64,000 bases of DNA from Fibrobacter sp. UWH6 (lineage in GTDB: Bacteria; Fibrobacterota; Fibrobacteria; Fibrobacterales; Fibrobacteraceae). Under the pieces are notes generated by a model, which worked only from the letters and a program-made list of their open reading frames with translations, was not told the DNA's origin and did not search any database. The stretch lies in assembly GCF_900142465.1 (NCBI RefSeq), contig NZ_FRAX01000007.1:62001-126000 (forward strand). The letters run 5' to 3'. This document shows, piece after piece, positions 23,934 to 32,269 of this stretch. Both the position numbers and the translations under genes were made by a program. The first letter of the stretch is position 1, and each line of letters opens with the position of its first letter.

Positions 23934-26138
23934 ATGATTGGATTTAAATCGCTGGCGGTAACCGCTAGCCTTATAAGTTTCGTTGGAGTGGGGACCGCCT
24001 TCTCGGCCGTTACCTGGAAACCGGTTTGTGCATCGGCGGGTCACACACTTTTGGCAAGCTCAGACCATTTTGAAATCTGCAAGAAGGCGACTCACGACGA
24101 TGGCTCCGCCAACAATGCCACCTTGGATAATTCCACTGCGCAGAACGCCTTGAACACTCTGGAGCACATTTTCTCGGTTTACCACGATTCCGCAAAGTGG
24201 ATGTACCCCCAGCCCAGCAACGCCAATGAAAAACTGAAGAGTGTGGCCTACCTTTTCGAGGATTCCAAGATGGCGGCCCTTTACGGCGGCGGCAACACGG
24301 AAGCCTGCGTGAAGAACGGGGCAGGGAAGGACGAATGTTCCCCGGGTCTCTGGCTAGGTTCTGGAGCCTTCAAGGACCTGTGGGGCCTGGCACACGAATA
24401 CGCCCACGGCCTGCAGAGCGTTGCCGGATGGATGGGTTCCAACGCCACCGCCGGCTGGATCTGCGAATCCCACGCCAACTGGATGGCCCATCAGGTGAAC
24501 CCCACTGACGCCCACTACTGTTCCGAGGCGCTGATCAACTTTCCGTACTTGTATTATGGAAGTTCCCGCGACCGCTATTGCAACTGGCAGTTCATGGAAC
24601 ATCTGAAAGAGGAATTTGGCGGAGGCTGGAAAGGCGTGCAGATGGTGAACCGCATGTGGATGGATAAGATTGACGATGGCGAAATTGGCTACTCCTCCCA
24701 GACGCCCTTTAGCGCCATGATTGGCGCCTACGACTGGACTTACGAAGATTTGACAGCCCAGTTCGGCAAGTTCGCCATGAAGAACGCCACCCTGGAATAT
24801 GCCGGGGCAAAAAAGGCGCTGTACCAAAAGACCTGGGGAGACTACGAATTCGCCACCCGCCGCACCACAGGCTCCGGCGACATCTACCGCAGACACAGCC
24901 GTGTTACCATGTTGGATGAAGTGGATAGTTTCTATCAAGTACCCAGTTACTGGGCTCCGCAACGTTTCGGCTACAACCTGGTGCGAATCTATCCCGACTC
25001 CGCAGGAAAGGTAACCGTCAAGTTCCGCGGCATTGTGCAGGCTTCTAAACCGTCGTCTGAATTTGGTTGCCTGGGAACCGAAACTGTGTGGGAATGGTCC
25101 GATGCCCAGAACAAGTGGGTGCAAAAAAATCTCTGCAACCTGTCACCTGAAATTATGCCCGACCCTGGCTCCAGCTGGACTGTGGGACTGGTGGCCGAAG
25201 GCTCCGACGGAACGCCCCGTTACAGTGAAATGAAGTCGGGAACGGCGTTCAATCTGAGCATCGAGACCAAGGCAAACGACAAGGCCCTTTGGCTTGCGGT
25301 GACAGCTACTCCCAAGGACCTTTACACCGTTACCTGGGACCAGTTTTACTACACCATCTACAGATACCCCTACATGGTCCGTGTTGAAAACGGCAAACCG
25401 GAAGGTTATGAGGATGGGGCTTGGACGCCGACAAGTACCGCTAACTATACAAGGCATTCCAATGGCGGAGGCTGGGTAAGCTCCAAGGCAAAGGTGGCTG
25501 CTACCGCCTACGTAGGCCCCGATGCAGTTGTCAACGGGGGAACCGTTAGCGGTGAAGCCCGCATTGAAGATTACGCTGTTGTTAACGGCGGGACCATCAG
25601 CGGAAATGCGGTTGTTTCTAGACGCGCCCTGGTGACTTCGGGAACCATCAGCGATAACGCTAGATTGACGGACGACGCTTGGCTAGTTAGCGGTAGCGTT
25701 TCTGGCAACGCCAAGGTGGGCGCACTTTCTATTATCGTGAATTCTACCATCGCAGATGATGCCCAAGTTTATGGCGTCATGTGGGCGGTGGCAAGCAAGA
25801 AGCTAAGCGGAACCGCACAACTCCGTGGAGACCTTGAAAACAACTTTACCAAGGAACTGACTTCTGGCGTATTCTACGGAATGGTGGATGACGGTATGCT
25901 CAGCGATCCCGTTTATGGAGCAGGCCGTACCCAGGCTCCCGAAGATGCTACCCAACTCCCCGAAATTTCAAAGTGGTACACCATTGACGAAGATAAGGAA
26001 CTTGTCGAAAATAAGGATCCCACAGGAATTGCCAATCGCGTGCGCCCGACAATAATAAAAAAGACCCAAGGCAAGTTCGATGCCATGGGCCGTAAGTTAA
26101 AAGGGCGCAAATTTAATTACTTACACTTGAAGCCCTGA
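23934..26138 (+). CDS. Secreted HExxH protein (DUF6055-like) with hexapeptide-like repeats and sorting-like tail
   Basis: 734 residues from ATG 23934, with AAGGAG five bases upstream; the in-frame GTG at 23928 overlaps that site. After a signal peptide, the region to about 300 carries LAHEYAH (His154, Glu155, His158) and CESHANWMAHQ, a gluzincin-like arrangement I associate with DUF6055. About 520-625 has hexapeptide-like turns (GTISGNAVVS, GSVSGNAKVG), which suggest a left-handed beta-helix. The C-terminus has FDAMGRKLKG, similar to the tail of the protein at 5424. Probably surface-located or secreted. The stop overlaps the convergent thioredoxin gene by 22 bases. Confidence 0.8.
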   Translation: MIGFKSLAVTASLISFVGVGTAFSAVTWKPVCASAGHTLLASSDHFEICKKATHDDGSANNATLDNSTAQNALNTLEHIFSVYHDSAKWMYPQPSNANEKLKSVAYLFEDSKMAALYGGGNTEACVKNGAGKDECSPGLWLGSGAFKDLWGLAHEYAHGLQSVAGWMGSNATAGWICESHANWMAHQVNPTDAHYCSEALINFPYLYYGSSRDRYCNWQFMEHLKEEFGGGWKGVQMVNRMWMDKIDDGEIGYSSQTPFSAMIGAYDWTYEDLTAQFGKFAMKNATLEYAGAKKALYQKTWGDYEFATRRTTGSGDIYRRHSRVTMLDEVDSFYQVPSYWAPQRFGYNLVRIYPDSAGKVTVKFRGIVQASKPSSEFGCLGTETVWEWSDAQNKWVQKNLCNLSPEIMPDPGSSWTVGLVAEGSDGTPRYSEMKSGTAFNLSIETKANDKALWLAVTATPKDLYTVTWDQFYYTIYRYPYMVRVENGKPEGYEDGAWTPTSTANYTRHSNGGGWVSSKAKVAATAYVGPDAVVNGGTVSGEARIEDYAVVNGGTISGNAVVSRRALVTSGTISDNARLTDDAWLVSGSVSGNAKVGALSIIVNSTIADDAQVYGVMWAVASKKLSGTAQLRGDLENNFTKELTSGVFYGMVDDGMLSDPVYGAGRTQAPEDATQLPEISKWYTIDEDKELVENKDPTGIANRVRPTIIKKTQGKFDAMGRKLKGRKFNYLHLKP

Positions 26139-26881
26139 AGTTCCAGGCCAGACTTCATTTCGGCATAGCTGGACTTGCGCTGCATATTCATTGCCTTGAT
26201 AAAGGGGCTTTCATTTGCAGTGTGGAGTCTAAAGCCGGTAATCGTTTCTTCTACAGTACCCTTACCGCTTTGAATAAACATTTGCTTTATATGATCACGA
26301 CGGTTGTCCATTTCAGGCGGAACAAAAACGTCGGTAACCAGGTCGACGTTATCGATATGGTCATCGGTAATTACAAGGGTCATCGTCACATGGTTCTGAA
26401 GGCCTCCAAACTGGCCGTTGGCGGAGCAGCTCAACTTCTGGGTGCCGGTCTTTTTCTTTGCCTTGGCTGGCTTTGCTGCGGGCTGGGCCTTAGGAGTATA
26501 CTGAAGAGCTGCGAGCAAATCCGCTTCGCTGGCGGCACCCTGGATACGGTTGATGACTCGGCCATCCTTAATCAAGAAGAAAGTGGGGAAGGCCTGGATA
26601 GGCAAGGTATTCTTGATCTTTTGAACGTTAGGTTCATCAAAGCCCACGGAAGCCACCTTAACATCGGGATACTTCTTTGCGATATCGATGAGGGTCGGAA
26701 TCATGATCAAACAAGGCGGGCAGCTGGAAGAGAATACATCCAGGATGGTAGGTTTGTCGGTATGGAGAATTTCCTTTTCGAAATTATTGTCATCCACACG
26801 GACGATCTTGATGACATCTTCAGCCTGGGCTGCAGAAAAAATCAATGCAACTGAAAGTGCTAAAATTTTCTTAAAGTTCAT
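26117..26881 (-). CDS. Periplasmic thioredoxin-like protein with extra C-terminal domain
   Basis: 254 residues. The signal peptide MNFKKILALSVALIFSAAQA is followed by a thioredoxin domain (about 22-125) with Cys54-Pro-Pro-Cys57 and cis-Pro in AFPTFF. A Lys/Ala/Pro linker (about 131-147) leads to a C-terminal domain of about 100 residues with two further cysteines (KLSCSANG and the final FKCK) and no recognised family. CPPC instead of CGPC suggests a specialised redox or disulfide role in the periplasm. GGAAGG precedes the start. Convergent with the upstream gene, overlapping it by 22 bases. Confidence 0.85.
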   Translation of the reverse strand: MNFKKILALSVALIFSAAQAEDVIKIVRVDDNNFEKEILHTDKPTILDVFSSSCPPCLIMIPTLIDIAKKYPDVKVASVGFDEPNVQKIKNTLPIQAFPTFFLIKDGRVINRIQGAASEADLLAALQYTPKAQPAAKPAKAKKKTGTQKLSCSANGQFGGLQNHVTMTLVITDDHIDNVDLVTDVFVPPEMDNRRDHIKQMFIQSGKGTVEETITGFRLHTANESPFIKAMNMQRKSSYAEMKSGLELQGFKCK

Positions 26882-26916
26882 TGTAAGGCCTTCCTTTTTT
26901 ATAAACGATAAAATAG

Positions 26917-26946
26917 AAAAAATCTCGTAGGGAACCCACGAGATTT
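26917..26946 (-). terminator. Terminator of trpB
   Basis: AAATCTCGT / ACGAGATTT stem with inner GGG/CCC pairing; T-rich on the minus-strand 3' side. Confidence 0.75.
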
Positions 26947-27013
26947 AGGTTGAAGTTTAAAGGACAAAGATTAAAGAAATTTCTTTACGCTTTAACCTTT
27001 CTGCTTTCCGCTA

Positions 27014-28399
27014 TTAGACCTGCGGGAGCTTGGCGAGGCTTGCTGCGATGTCTGCATCGGTGGGGATGTAGTCATTCATTTCGCCGTCGTTGAACTTCTG
27101 GTAAGCCACCATGTCGAAGTAGCCAGTACCGGTGAGGCCGAAGAGGATGTTCTTCTGTTCGCCAGTTTCCTTGCACTTGAGAGCTTCGTCGATAGTAGCG
27201 CGGATAGCGTGGCTGGATTCCGGAGCCGGCAGGATACCTTCGGTCTGAGCGAAGAGCTTAGCAGCTTCGAACACCTTTGTCTGTTCTACGGAAGCAGCGC
27301 GCATCAGGCCCTGATCGTAGAGTTCAGAAAGGACAGAGCTCATGCCGTGGTAGCGCAGGCCACCAGCGTGGTTTGCAGACGGAATAAAGCCGGAGCCCAG
27401 AGTGTACATCTTGGCCAGCGGGCAAACCTTACCAGTATCGCAGAAGTCGTAAGCGTACTTACCGCGGGTAAGGCTGGGGCAGCTTGCAGGTTCGATTGCC
27501 AGAATATCGTAGTCAGCTTCGCCGCGGAGCTTTTCGCCCATGAACGGGGAGATAAGACCACCAAGGTTAGAACCACCACCTGCACAACCGATGATCATAT
27601 CGGGCTTAACACCAAGCTTCTTGAGAGCGGCGTGGGCTTCGAGACCGATAACGGACTGGTGCAAGAGAACCTGGTTCAGCACGGAACCAAGAACATAGCG
27701 GTAGCCTTCCTGAGTAACGGCTGCTTCAACAGCTTCAGAAATAGCGCAACCCAGAGAACCAGTGGTGCCCGGGAATTCTTCGTTGATCTTGCGGCCAACG
27801 TTGGTGTTCATGGAAGGAGACGGAGTGACAGAAGCGCCGTAGGTGCGCATCACTTCGCGACGGAAAGGCTTCTGTTCGTAGGAGCACTTCACCATGTAAA
27901 CCTGGCAGTCAATGCCGAAGAAGGCGGAAGCCATGGAAAGAGCGGTACCCCACTGGCCTGCACCAGTTTCGGTGGTCACGCCCTTAAGGCCCTGCTGCTT
28001 GGCGTAGTAGGCCTGGGCGATAGCGGAGTTCAGCTTGTGGCTGCCGCTGGTGTTGTTACCTTCGAACTTATAGTAGATGTGAGCCGGAGTGCCGAGGGCC
28101 TGTTCCAGGAAGTAGGCGCGGACCAGCGGAGACGGGCGGTACATCTTGTAGAAAGTCTGGATGTCCTGAGGAATGTCGATATATGCGGTATCGTTGTCCA
28201 GTTCCTGCTTGACCAGTTCGGAGCAGAACACGCCTTCCAGTTCGGCGGCAGTCATGGGCTTACCGGTACCCGGGTTCAGGAGCGGTGCCGGCTTCTTCTT
28301 CATGTCGGCACGGACGTTGTACCACTGCTTCGGAAGTTCGGATTCTTCGAGGTAGATCTTGCAAGGACCATCAATCTTAAGAGAGGAGCAATTACGCAT
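27014..28399 (-). CDS. trpB: Tryptophan synthase beta chain, TrpB2-type
   Basis: 461 residues from ATG 28399 (AGGAATAAT upstream; the longer reading has no such site). GSHKLNSA carries the pyridoxal-phosphate Lys, TETGAGQWG and CAGGGSNLGG bind substrate and phosphate, and SSHAIRA and GLTGTGYFD end the fold. The extended N-terminus and the overall length match the TrpB2 (trpB-related) branch. It makes tryptophan from indole and serine. No trpA or other trp gene is beside it, so it may salvage free indole. Confidence 0.92.
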   Translation of the reverse strand: MRNCSSLKIDGPCKIYLEESELPKQWYNVRADMKKKPAPLLNPGTGKPMTAAELEGVFCSELVKQELDNDTAYIDIPQDIQTFYKMYRPSPLVRAYFLEQALGTPAHIYYKFEGNNTSGSHKLNSAIAQAYYAKQQGLKGVTTETGAGQWGTALSMASAFFGIDCQVYMVKCSYEQKPFRREVMRTYGASVTPSPSMNTNVGRKINEEFPGTTGSLGCAISEAVEAAVTQEGYRYVLGSVLNQVLLHQSVIGLEAHAALKKLGVKPDMIIGCAGGGSNLGGLISPFMGEKLRGEADYDILAIEPASCPSLTRGKYAYDFCDTGKVCPLAKMYTLGSGFIPSANHAGGLRYHGMSSVLSELYDQGLMRAASVEQTKVFEAAKLFAQTEGILPAPESSHAIRATIDEALKCKETGEQKNILFGLTGTGYFDMVAYQKFNDGEMNDYIPTDADIAASLAKLPQV

Positions 28400-28592
28400 A
28401 TTATTCCTTTTGGTTTGTAAAGCTTGGTCGGGCAAAGCCCGTTTTTGAAAAATCAAAAAAAGTTCGCCTTAAATTTACACAAAAAAAGACGGATGTAAAA
28501 CGCAAACCTTGTAAAAACATCGTTGAAAATGCGAAAACCGCACTAAAGATGCTACTGACAAAAGGCAAATCACAAGGTATGGAAAGTTATAC

Positions 28593-28600
28593 TATCTTTG
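28593..28600 (+). promoter_or_regulatory. TAnnTTTG promoter element of lpxC
   Basis: TATCTTTG ends 9 bases before the lpxC ATG, so the transcript would have almost no leader. Confidence 0.65.
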
Positions 28601-28609
28601 CCCAAAGTT

Positions 28610-29593
28610 ATGACGACCAATTCACAGCATTACGAATTTAAGTCTCCGTCGCTGAGCTACAAGAACGCCATGGTGACGGTGGACGTTCTGGAAAGGGATC
28701 CTACACACAAGCCCCGAGTGGTCTGGAGCGTAGATGGTAAGGAAGTCTACCGCACGGATCTTTGCAAGATTTTTTCTGACTTGAAGTTTGAAGCTGCCCG
28801 TACAGCCATCTACACCTACGACGACGAGGCTCGTGCCCATGCTGTCGGTTTGAACTGCGGTGCTATGGCCAGCCCGGAACATCTGGCTCCTGTTTTTCTG
28901 ATGTGGCCCCACCGCCGCTTTAACGTGAATATCGTGAGCGGAGCCGATGTGAATTGTGGAGCAGACGGCAAGTCCGCCGCGAAGGTTGCAGAACTTCCCT
29001 TGATGGATGGTTCTGCTGCACCGTTTTTCTATGGCCTGCGCCGAGCTGCGGGGGAGCCTGAAGAACTTGTTTTTTACGATGCCCCGGTAAACGCTAACTG
29101 GGATTTGAAAACGTCGGGTGATAATCCGCGAACCTATGGCCATGTACGTATCATGCCTGCAGAAACTTTCGAGGTGGAGTACGTTCTGGACCGCAGTGTG
29201 GCCCGCGGTGACACCTGCGACTTGCAGTCGGCCGCATCGGTTAGCCTTTATTCTCCAGAGAACCTGTTTCAGATTTTTATGGCCCGCACGTTTATTTCTC
29301 AGTTAGAACTTGACGCTGCGCGGTCCAACGGTCTATTAAAAGGCGTAGATGAAAGCTGCGGACTTCTTTTAGACGCAAAAGCCTCCGCAGGATGCCCCTG
29401 CAACGAAAATTTCCGTGTCGCCAATGAACCTGCCATGCATAAAATACTAGATTTAATTGGCGATATAACATTCATTTGTCCTGCACTCCCCAAGGTGCGG
29501 ATTGAAATCACCAACGGTGGGCACGTTTCTCACCGACAAATCATGGAGAAGTTAATACCTTATGTCTCTGCTGGACTCTTTGAAAAAATCTGA
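28610..29593 (+). CDS. lpxC: UDP-3-O-acyl-N-acetylglucosamine deacetylase (divergent LpxC)
   Basis: 327 residues. It catalyses the committed step of lipid A synthesis. Sequence identity to textbook LpxC looks low, but all key residues are present: Glu90-His91 (SPEHL), ARTF, His277-Lys278 with Asp281 and Asp285 (HKILDLIGD) and His305 (GGHVSH). ATG 28610 is chosen as start; a TTG four codons upstream lies inside the promoter element. No Shine-Dalgarno site is visible. It overlaps fabZ by 32 bases. In Bacteroidota the two are often fused; here they are separate but coupled. Confidence 0.9.
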   Translation: MTTNSQHYEFKSPSLSYKNAMVTVDVLERDPTHKPRVVWSVDGKEVYRTDLCKIFSDLKFEAARTAIYTYDDEARAHAVGLNCGAMASPEHLAPVFLMWPHRRFNVNIVSGADVNCGADGKSAAKVAELPLMDGSAAPFFYGLRRAAGEPEELVFYDAPVNANWDLKTSGDNPRTYGHVRIMPAETFEVEYVLDRSVARGDTCDLQSAASVSLYSPENLFQIFMARTFISQLELDAARSNGLLKGVDESCGLLLDAKASAGCPCNENFRVANEPAMHKILDLIGDITFICPALPKVRIEITNGGHVSHRQIMEKLIPYVSAGLFEKI

Positions 29594-30065
29594 TAAAGAA
29601 GGCGTTCTCTACGGCGAAGATGTTTGCCACGAAGTTCTTCCCCAGAAGTTCCCCTTTGCTTTCGTTGACGAAATCCTGGAATTGAACATGGGTGATGGCA
29701 CTGCAGAAAATCCCCCTTCTCTGGTGGGCCGTATGCACGTTACTGGCGAACAGGACTTCTTCAAGGGCCATTTCCCCGGCAATCCGGTGATGCCCGGCGT
29801 GATCCAGATTGAATCCATGGCTCAGGCAGCAACTCTCCTGACCATGATCGCAATGGAAGATAAGACTGTTGGCAAGCGCCCCGCCTTCATGGGTGTGGAA
29901 AACTGCCGCTTCCGCAAGGCTGTGATTCCTCCTACCGATATCATCCTGAAGGTCCGTCTCACTGACCTCCGCATGGCTCGTCGCGGCATCTTCAAGTATG
30001 CCGGTCAGGTGTTCATCGGCGAAGACCTGGTGACCGAAGCAGAATTTTCTGCAGCTATGGTTTAA
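29562..30065 (+). CDS. fabZ: 3-hydroxyacyl-ACP dehydratase FabZ
   Basis: 167 residues, slightly longer than typical. GHFPGNPVMPGVIQIESMAQAA holds the catalytic His and Glu. HEVLPQKFPFAFVDEI and PAFMGVENCRFRKAVIPP match the rest of the family. It supplies unsaturated acyl-ACP for fatty acid synthesis, and its gene's overlap with lpxC fits the known balance between phospholipid and lipid A synthesis. GGAG lies upstream inside lpxC. Confidence 0.94.
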   Translation: MSLLDSLKKSDKEGVLYGEDVCHEVLPQKFPFAFVDEILELNMGDGTAENPPSLVGRMHVTGEQDFFKGHFPGNPVMPGVIQIESMAQAATLLTMIAMEDKTVGKRPAFMGVENCRFRKAVIPPTDIILKVRLTDLRMARRGIFKYAGQVFIGEDLVTEAEFSAAMV

Positions 30066-30091
30066 TTGCTCTCCCCGCAAGGGGGATCATG

Positions 30092-30119
30092 CCCACTAAG
30101 CACTAAAGTGCTAAGTGGT
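30092..30119. repeat. Near-perfect palindrome after fabZ
   Basis: CCACTAAGCACT and AGTGCTAAGTGG form a 12-base inverted repeat with one mismatch and a two-base spacer. It is followed by a TCCTGAAGGGCGTAGCCCTGAAGGA-type inverted element at about 30164-30193. No gene lies between 30066 and 30255. Confidence 0.5.
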
Positions 30120-30203
30120 CAAAGTGTGTCGCGGGAATGCTGGTTCGTTAACGGCGTTACGTCATCCTGAAGGGCGTAGCCCTGAAGGATCCAGTACATA
30201 AGT

Positions 30204-30240
30204 AAAAAAGAGGATTGTCATCAAATGACAGTCCTTTTTT
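30204..30240. terminator. Bidirectional terminator after lpxC-fabZ
   Basis: AGGATTGTCAT / ATGACAGTCCT stem (one G-U) with a CAA loop, As on the left and six Ts on the right. Confidence 0.8.
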
Positions 30241-30255
30241 GGTATCTTCGTTTTT

Positions 30256-30546
30256 ATGGAGAAACATAGCTACACATATATACTTTTTAGTCAACGAAAT
30301 GGGACACTATATATTGGTGTTACTAATGATCTGAAACGCAGAGTTTCCGAACACAAAAGCAAGGCAATTCCTGGTTTTACGCAGAAATATGGAGTTGATA
30401 AGCTTGGATATTTCGAAGTGTATAATGATATCCGCTTTGCTATAGAACGGGAAAAAGTGTTGAAAGGGTGGAGAAGGGTGCGCAAGATAGAATTGCTGGA
30501 AAGCATGAATCCAACATGGAGGGATTTGTATTTTAATTTGTTCTAA
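30256..30546 (+). CDS. GIY-YIG nuclease-domain protein
   Basis: 96 residues. YTYILFSQRNGTLYIGVTNDLKRR holds the GIY-YIG signature (here YIL/YIG), the catalytic Tyr and Arg, then the His of VSEHK and the Glu of FAIEREK. This is the small UPF0213-like single-domain type, common as many chromosomal copies. It may cut branched or damaged DNA; the cellular role is unknown. A near-consensus promoter TATCTTCG lies just before the ATG, with no Shine-Dalgarno site. Low-G+C codons contrast with its neighbours, suggesting recent arrival. Confidence 0.88.
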   Translation: MEKHSYTYILFSQRNGTLYIGVTNDLKRRVSEHKSKAIPGFTQKYGVDKLGYFEVYNDIRFAIEREKVLKGWRRVRKIELLESMNPTWRDLYFNLF

Positions 30547-30564
30547 GTTCGTTATGGATTCTTC

Positions 30565-30577
30565 GAGCCTGCGGCTC
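30565..30577. repeat. Dispersed palindrome GAGCC-TGC-GGCTC
   Basis: The same core occurs three times in the 77-bp tandem repeat near 7440-7606. Here it sits between GIY-YIG and the next gene, followed by AATGACGAT and GGGATGACGAT. Confidence 0.5.
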
Positions 30578-30627
30578 TCAGAATGACGATAATTGATGGC
30601 TCGGGATGACGATGGTTGACGTGAAGT

Positions 30628-31227
30628 CTACATCTCCGGGTCCAGCTCGCCGCGGATGATTTCCACTTCGCCGTGTTTGACCAGGCTGATGATGTTGGTG
30701 GGGCAGATTTCGATAGGGCCGCAGTCCACCATCATGTCTACGGAATGCTCGAAGGTTTTCCAGAGTTCGTCGGGCTCGTAGATGTCTTCGTCGCTGAGCT
30801 TGGCGGCGGTGCTGAGGATGGGCTTGTCGAAATGCTGGAACAGTTCCTTGAAGAAGGGGTGGGTGGGCATTCTCACGCCGATTTCGGGGCGCTTTACGTC
30901 TAGGCGGCGGGCGATGTGATGGTCGGCGGGCAGAATAAAGGTGAAGGGGCCGGGTACGCGGGGCTTCATGATGTTGAAGGCGAAATTGTCGATGCGGGCG
31001 TAGTCGGTGGCGGCACGGATATCGGGAATGATCAGGGCCATAAAGAACTTCTTCATGGGCTTTTTCAAGGCATAAAGTTTGTGGATGGCCTTGGGGGATT
31101 CTGCGTTACAGCCGATAGCATAACCGGATTCTGTAGGGTACAGAACAAGACCGTCGTCTTCCAGGGCGGCGGCGGCCAGCTTAACAATGCGGGCCTGAGG
31201 ATTTTGTGGATGTACTTCAAATCGCAT
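30628..31227 (-). CDS. YciO-like member of the Sua5/YrdC family
   Basis: 199 residues with the YrdC fold: YPTESGYAIGC near residue 30, PGPFTFILPA, IGVRMPTHPF and ILSTAAKLSDE. Sua5/TsaC enzymes make threonylcarbamoyl-adenylate for tRNA t6A. The layout here (KKPMKKFFMALIIPDI and DNFAFNIMK) is closer to the YciO branch, whose role is less clear. Soluble and cytoplasmic. The gene stands alone, divergent from the lipoprotein gene at 31308. Confidence 0.85.
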   Translation of the reverse strand: MRFEVHPQNPQARIVKLAAAALEDDGLVLYPTESGYAIGCNAESPKAIHKLYALKKPMKKFFMALIIPDIRAATDYARIDNFAFNIMKPRVPGPFTFILPADHHIARRLDVKRPEIGVRMPTHPFFKELFQHFDKPILSTAAKLSDEDIYEPDELWKTFEHSVDMMVDCGPIEICPTNIISLVKHGEVEIIRGELDPEM

Positions 31228-31295
31228 GTGCTGAATTTAAACAAAAAAGCTTGAATTGGCTCAAAAAAATTTATTTAAGGATAGTCCATGTTGAC

Positions 31296-31303
31296 TATCT
31301 TTG
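31296..31303 (+). promoter_or_regulatory. TAnnTTTG promoter element, apparently leaderless
   Basis: TATCTTTG ends four bases before the ATG at 31308, leaving no room for a ribosome binding site. Confidence 0.65.
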
Positions 31304-31307
31304 CACT

Positions 31308-31706
31308 ATGCGTTATTCTATGATTGTTCTCCTGGTTGTTTCCGCCCTCCTTTCCGGATGTTTTTCTGCGGGGGATGACTTCTATTCCTACGTACTTCTG
31401 AAGGGGAGTATCCAGCGCGAAAATCCCGAAGATATGGTGGACGTGGCTGTTGATTCCCGCTGCACCTTGATGGCCAATGACTTGGAAGGCGGTGACTATG
31501 AGGTTTCTATCGGAGCCATCGAGAACTGTAACGTGGTATGGACCATCAACAACGAAATTGTCCAGAGGGCGGTGGTTCATAAGGATTGGGATACCCAGAA
31601 TCACCTGATCGGTATGGAAATTACCGTTATAGATGAACGTTCCAAGTCTAGCAAGACGGTCTATTCCAAGACGCCTGATTCCAGAGAATGGATCATCGAA
31701 CTTTAA
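31308..31706 (+). CDS. Small lipoprotein of unknown function
   Basis: 132 residues from ATG 31308. MRYSMIVLLVVSALLSGC gives a lipobox with Cys18; the longer upstream frame lacks a signal and crosses the promoter. The mature part is beta-rich (DVAVDSRCTLMANDLEGG, IENCNVVWTINNEIV) with a Cys pair and ends VYSKTPDSREWIIEL. No family recognised. Likely exported and lipid-anchored. Convergent with the yraN-like gene, with only 4 bases between stops. Confidence 0.8.
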   Translation: MRYSMIVLLVVSALLSGCFSAGDDFYSYVLLKGSIQRENPEDMVDVAVDSRCTLMANDLEGGDYEVSIGAIENCNVVWTINNEIVQRAVVHKDWDTQNHLIGMEITVIDERSKSSKTVYSKTPDSREWIIEL

Positions 31707-31710
31707 TGCG

Positions 31711-32121
31711 CTAACATTGGGGAACCACCTGGGTGCCTTCGAAGGCGTTCTGAATGTGTGAAAATTGCAGGGGAGACTGGTAGACCCTGGCACTCAGTAC
31801 ATCAAAACGACAAGGCTGGTCAAAACCCCTGGGGGCAATCTGGGGGTGAGAGTGGAGAAAGTGGCAGGCGGTGTGCCAGATCTTTTTCTGCTTTAGGCGG
31901 TTCACGCGGGCGGCGGGATTCCCCTGCTGATTATTCCAGACGGACTTGACTTCTACAAAGACGATTGTTTCGCCTTGTTTTGCCACAATGTCCAGTTCAC
32001 CTCCGCGGTAGGCATAGTTGCGGGCCACCACCTGATAACCGTTACGGGTCAGGAATGCGGCTGCCTGGTCTTCGATGGCGTTGCCTTTTTTGCGTGTGTC
32101 AGAATGTACGGTCTTGTTCAT
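31711..32121 (-). CDS. YraN/UPF0102 nuclease-fold protein
   Basis: 136 residues from ATG 32121 (AGAAGG upstream; upstream codons are unlike the family). KGNAIEDQAAAFLTRNGYQVVARNYAYRGGELDIVAKQGETIVFVEVKS contains the Glu, Asp and ExK positions of the endonuclease-like fold. The family is widespread and poorly characterised, often near rnhB or rsmI, which are absent here. The C-terminal 30 residues (QSPLQFSHIQNAFEG) are as expected. Confidence 0.87.
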   Translation of the reverse strand: MNKTVHSDTRKKGNAIEDQAAAFLTRNGYQVVARNYAYRGGELDIVAKQGETIVFVEVKSVWNNQQGNPAARVNRLKQKKIWHTACHFLHSHPQIAPRGFDQPCRFDVLSARVYQSPLQFSHIQNAFEGTQVVPQC

Positions 32122-32155
32122 GCATAACCTTCTTTTTATTAAAAGTTTAACGAAC

Positions 32156-32174
32156 CGCGCAATGAAATTGCGCG
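32156..32174. repeat. Perfect hairpin CGCGCAAT-GAA-ATTGCGCG
   Basis: An eight-pair stem in the 148-base gap between the yraN-like gene and the kinase gene. It is not followed by a T-run on either strand, so it is a weak terminator candidate at best. No gene is seen in the gap. Confidence 0.4.
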
Positions 32175-32269
32175 ACCCCTCTTTCATATAGTCAATGCAT
32201 GTCCTGTACACGTTTCGTGTTCAGGTCGACGATTTTTGCCCGTTGCCCGGGCGGTAGAGGCTTTGCCTC

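Noticed and set aside
27209-28420. 403-codon frame opposite trpB
   Set aside because: Antisense artefact of biased codon use; the sense strand has all TrpB motifs.
28429-28446. CGGGC-AAA-GCCCG hairpin with Ts upstream of trpB, possible attenuator
   Set aside because: The T-run is on the plus strand, opposite to trpB transcription. The five-pair stem is too small to claim regulation, and no Trp-rich leader peptide is visible.
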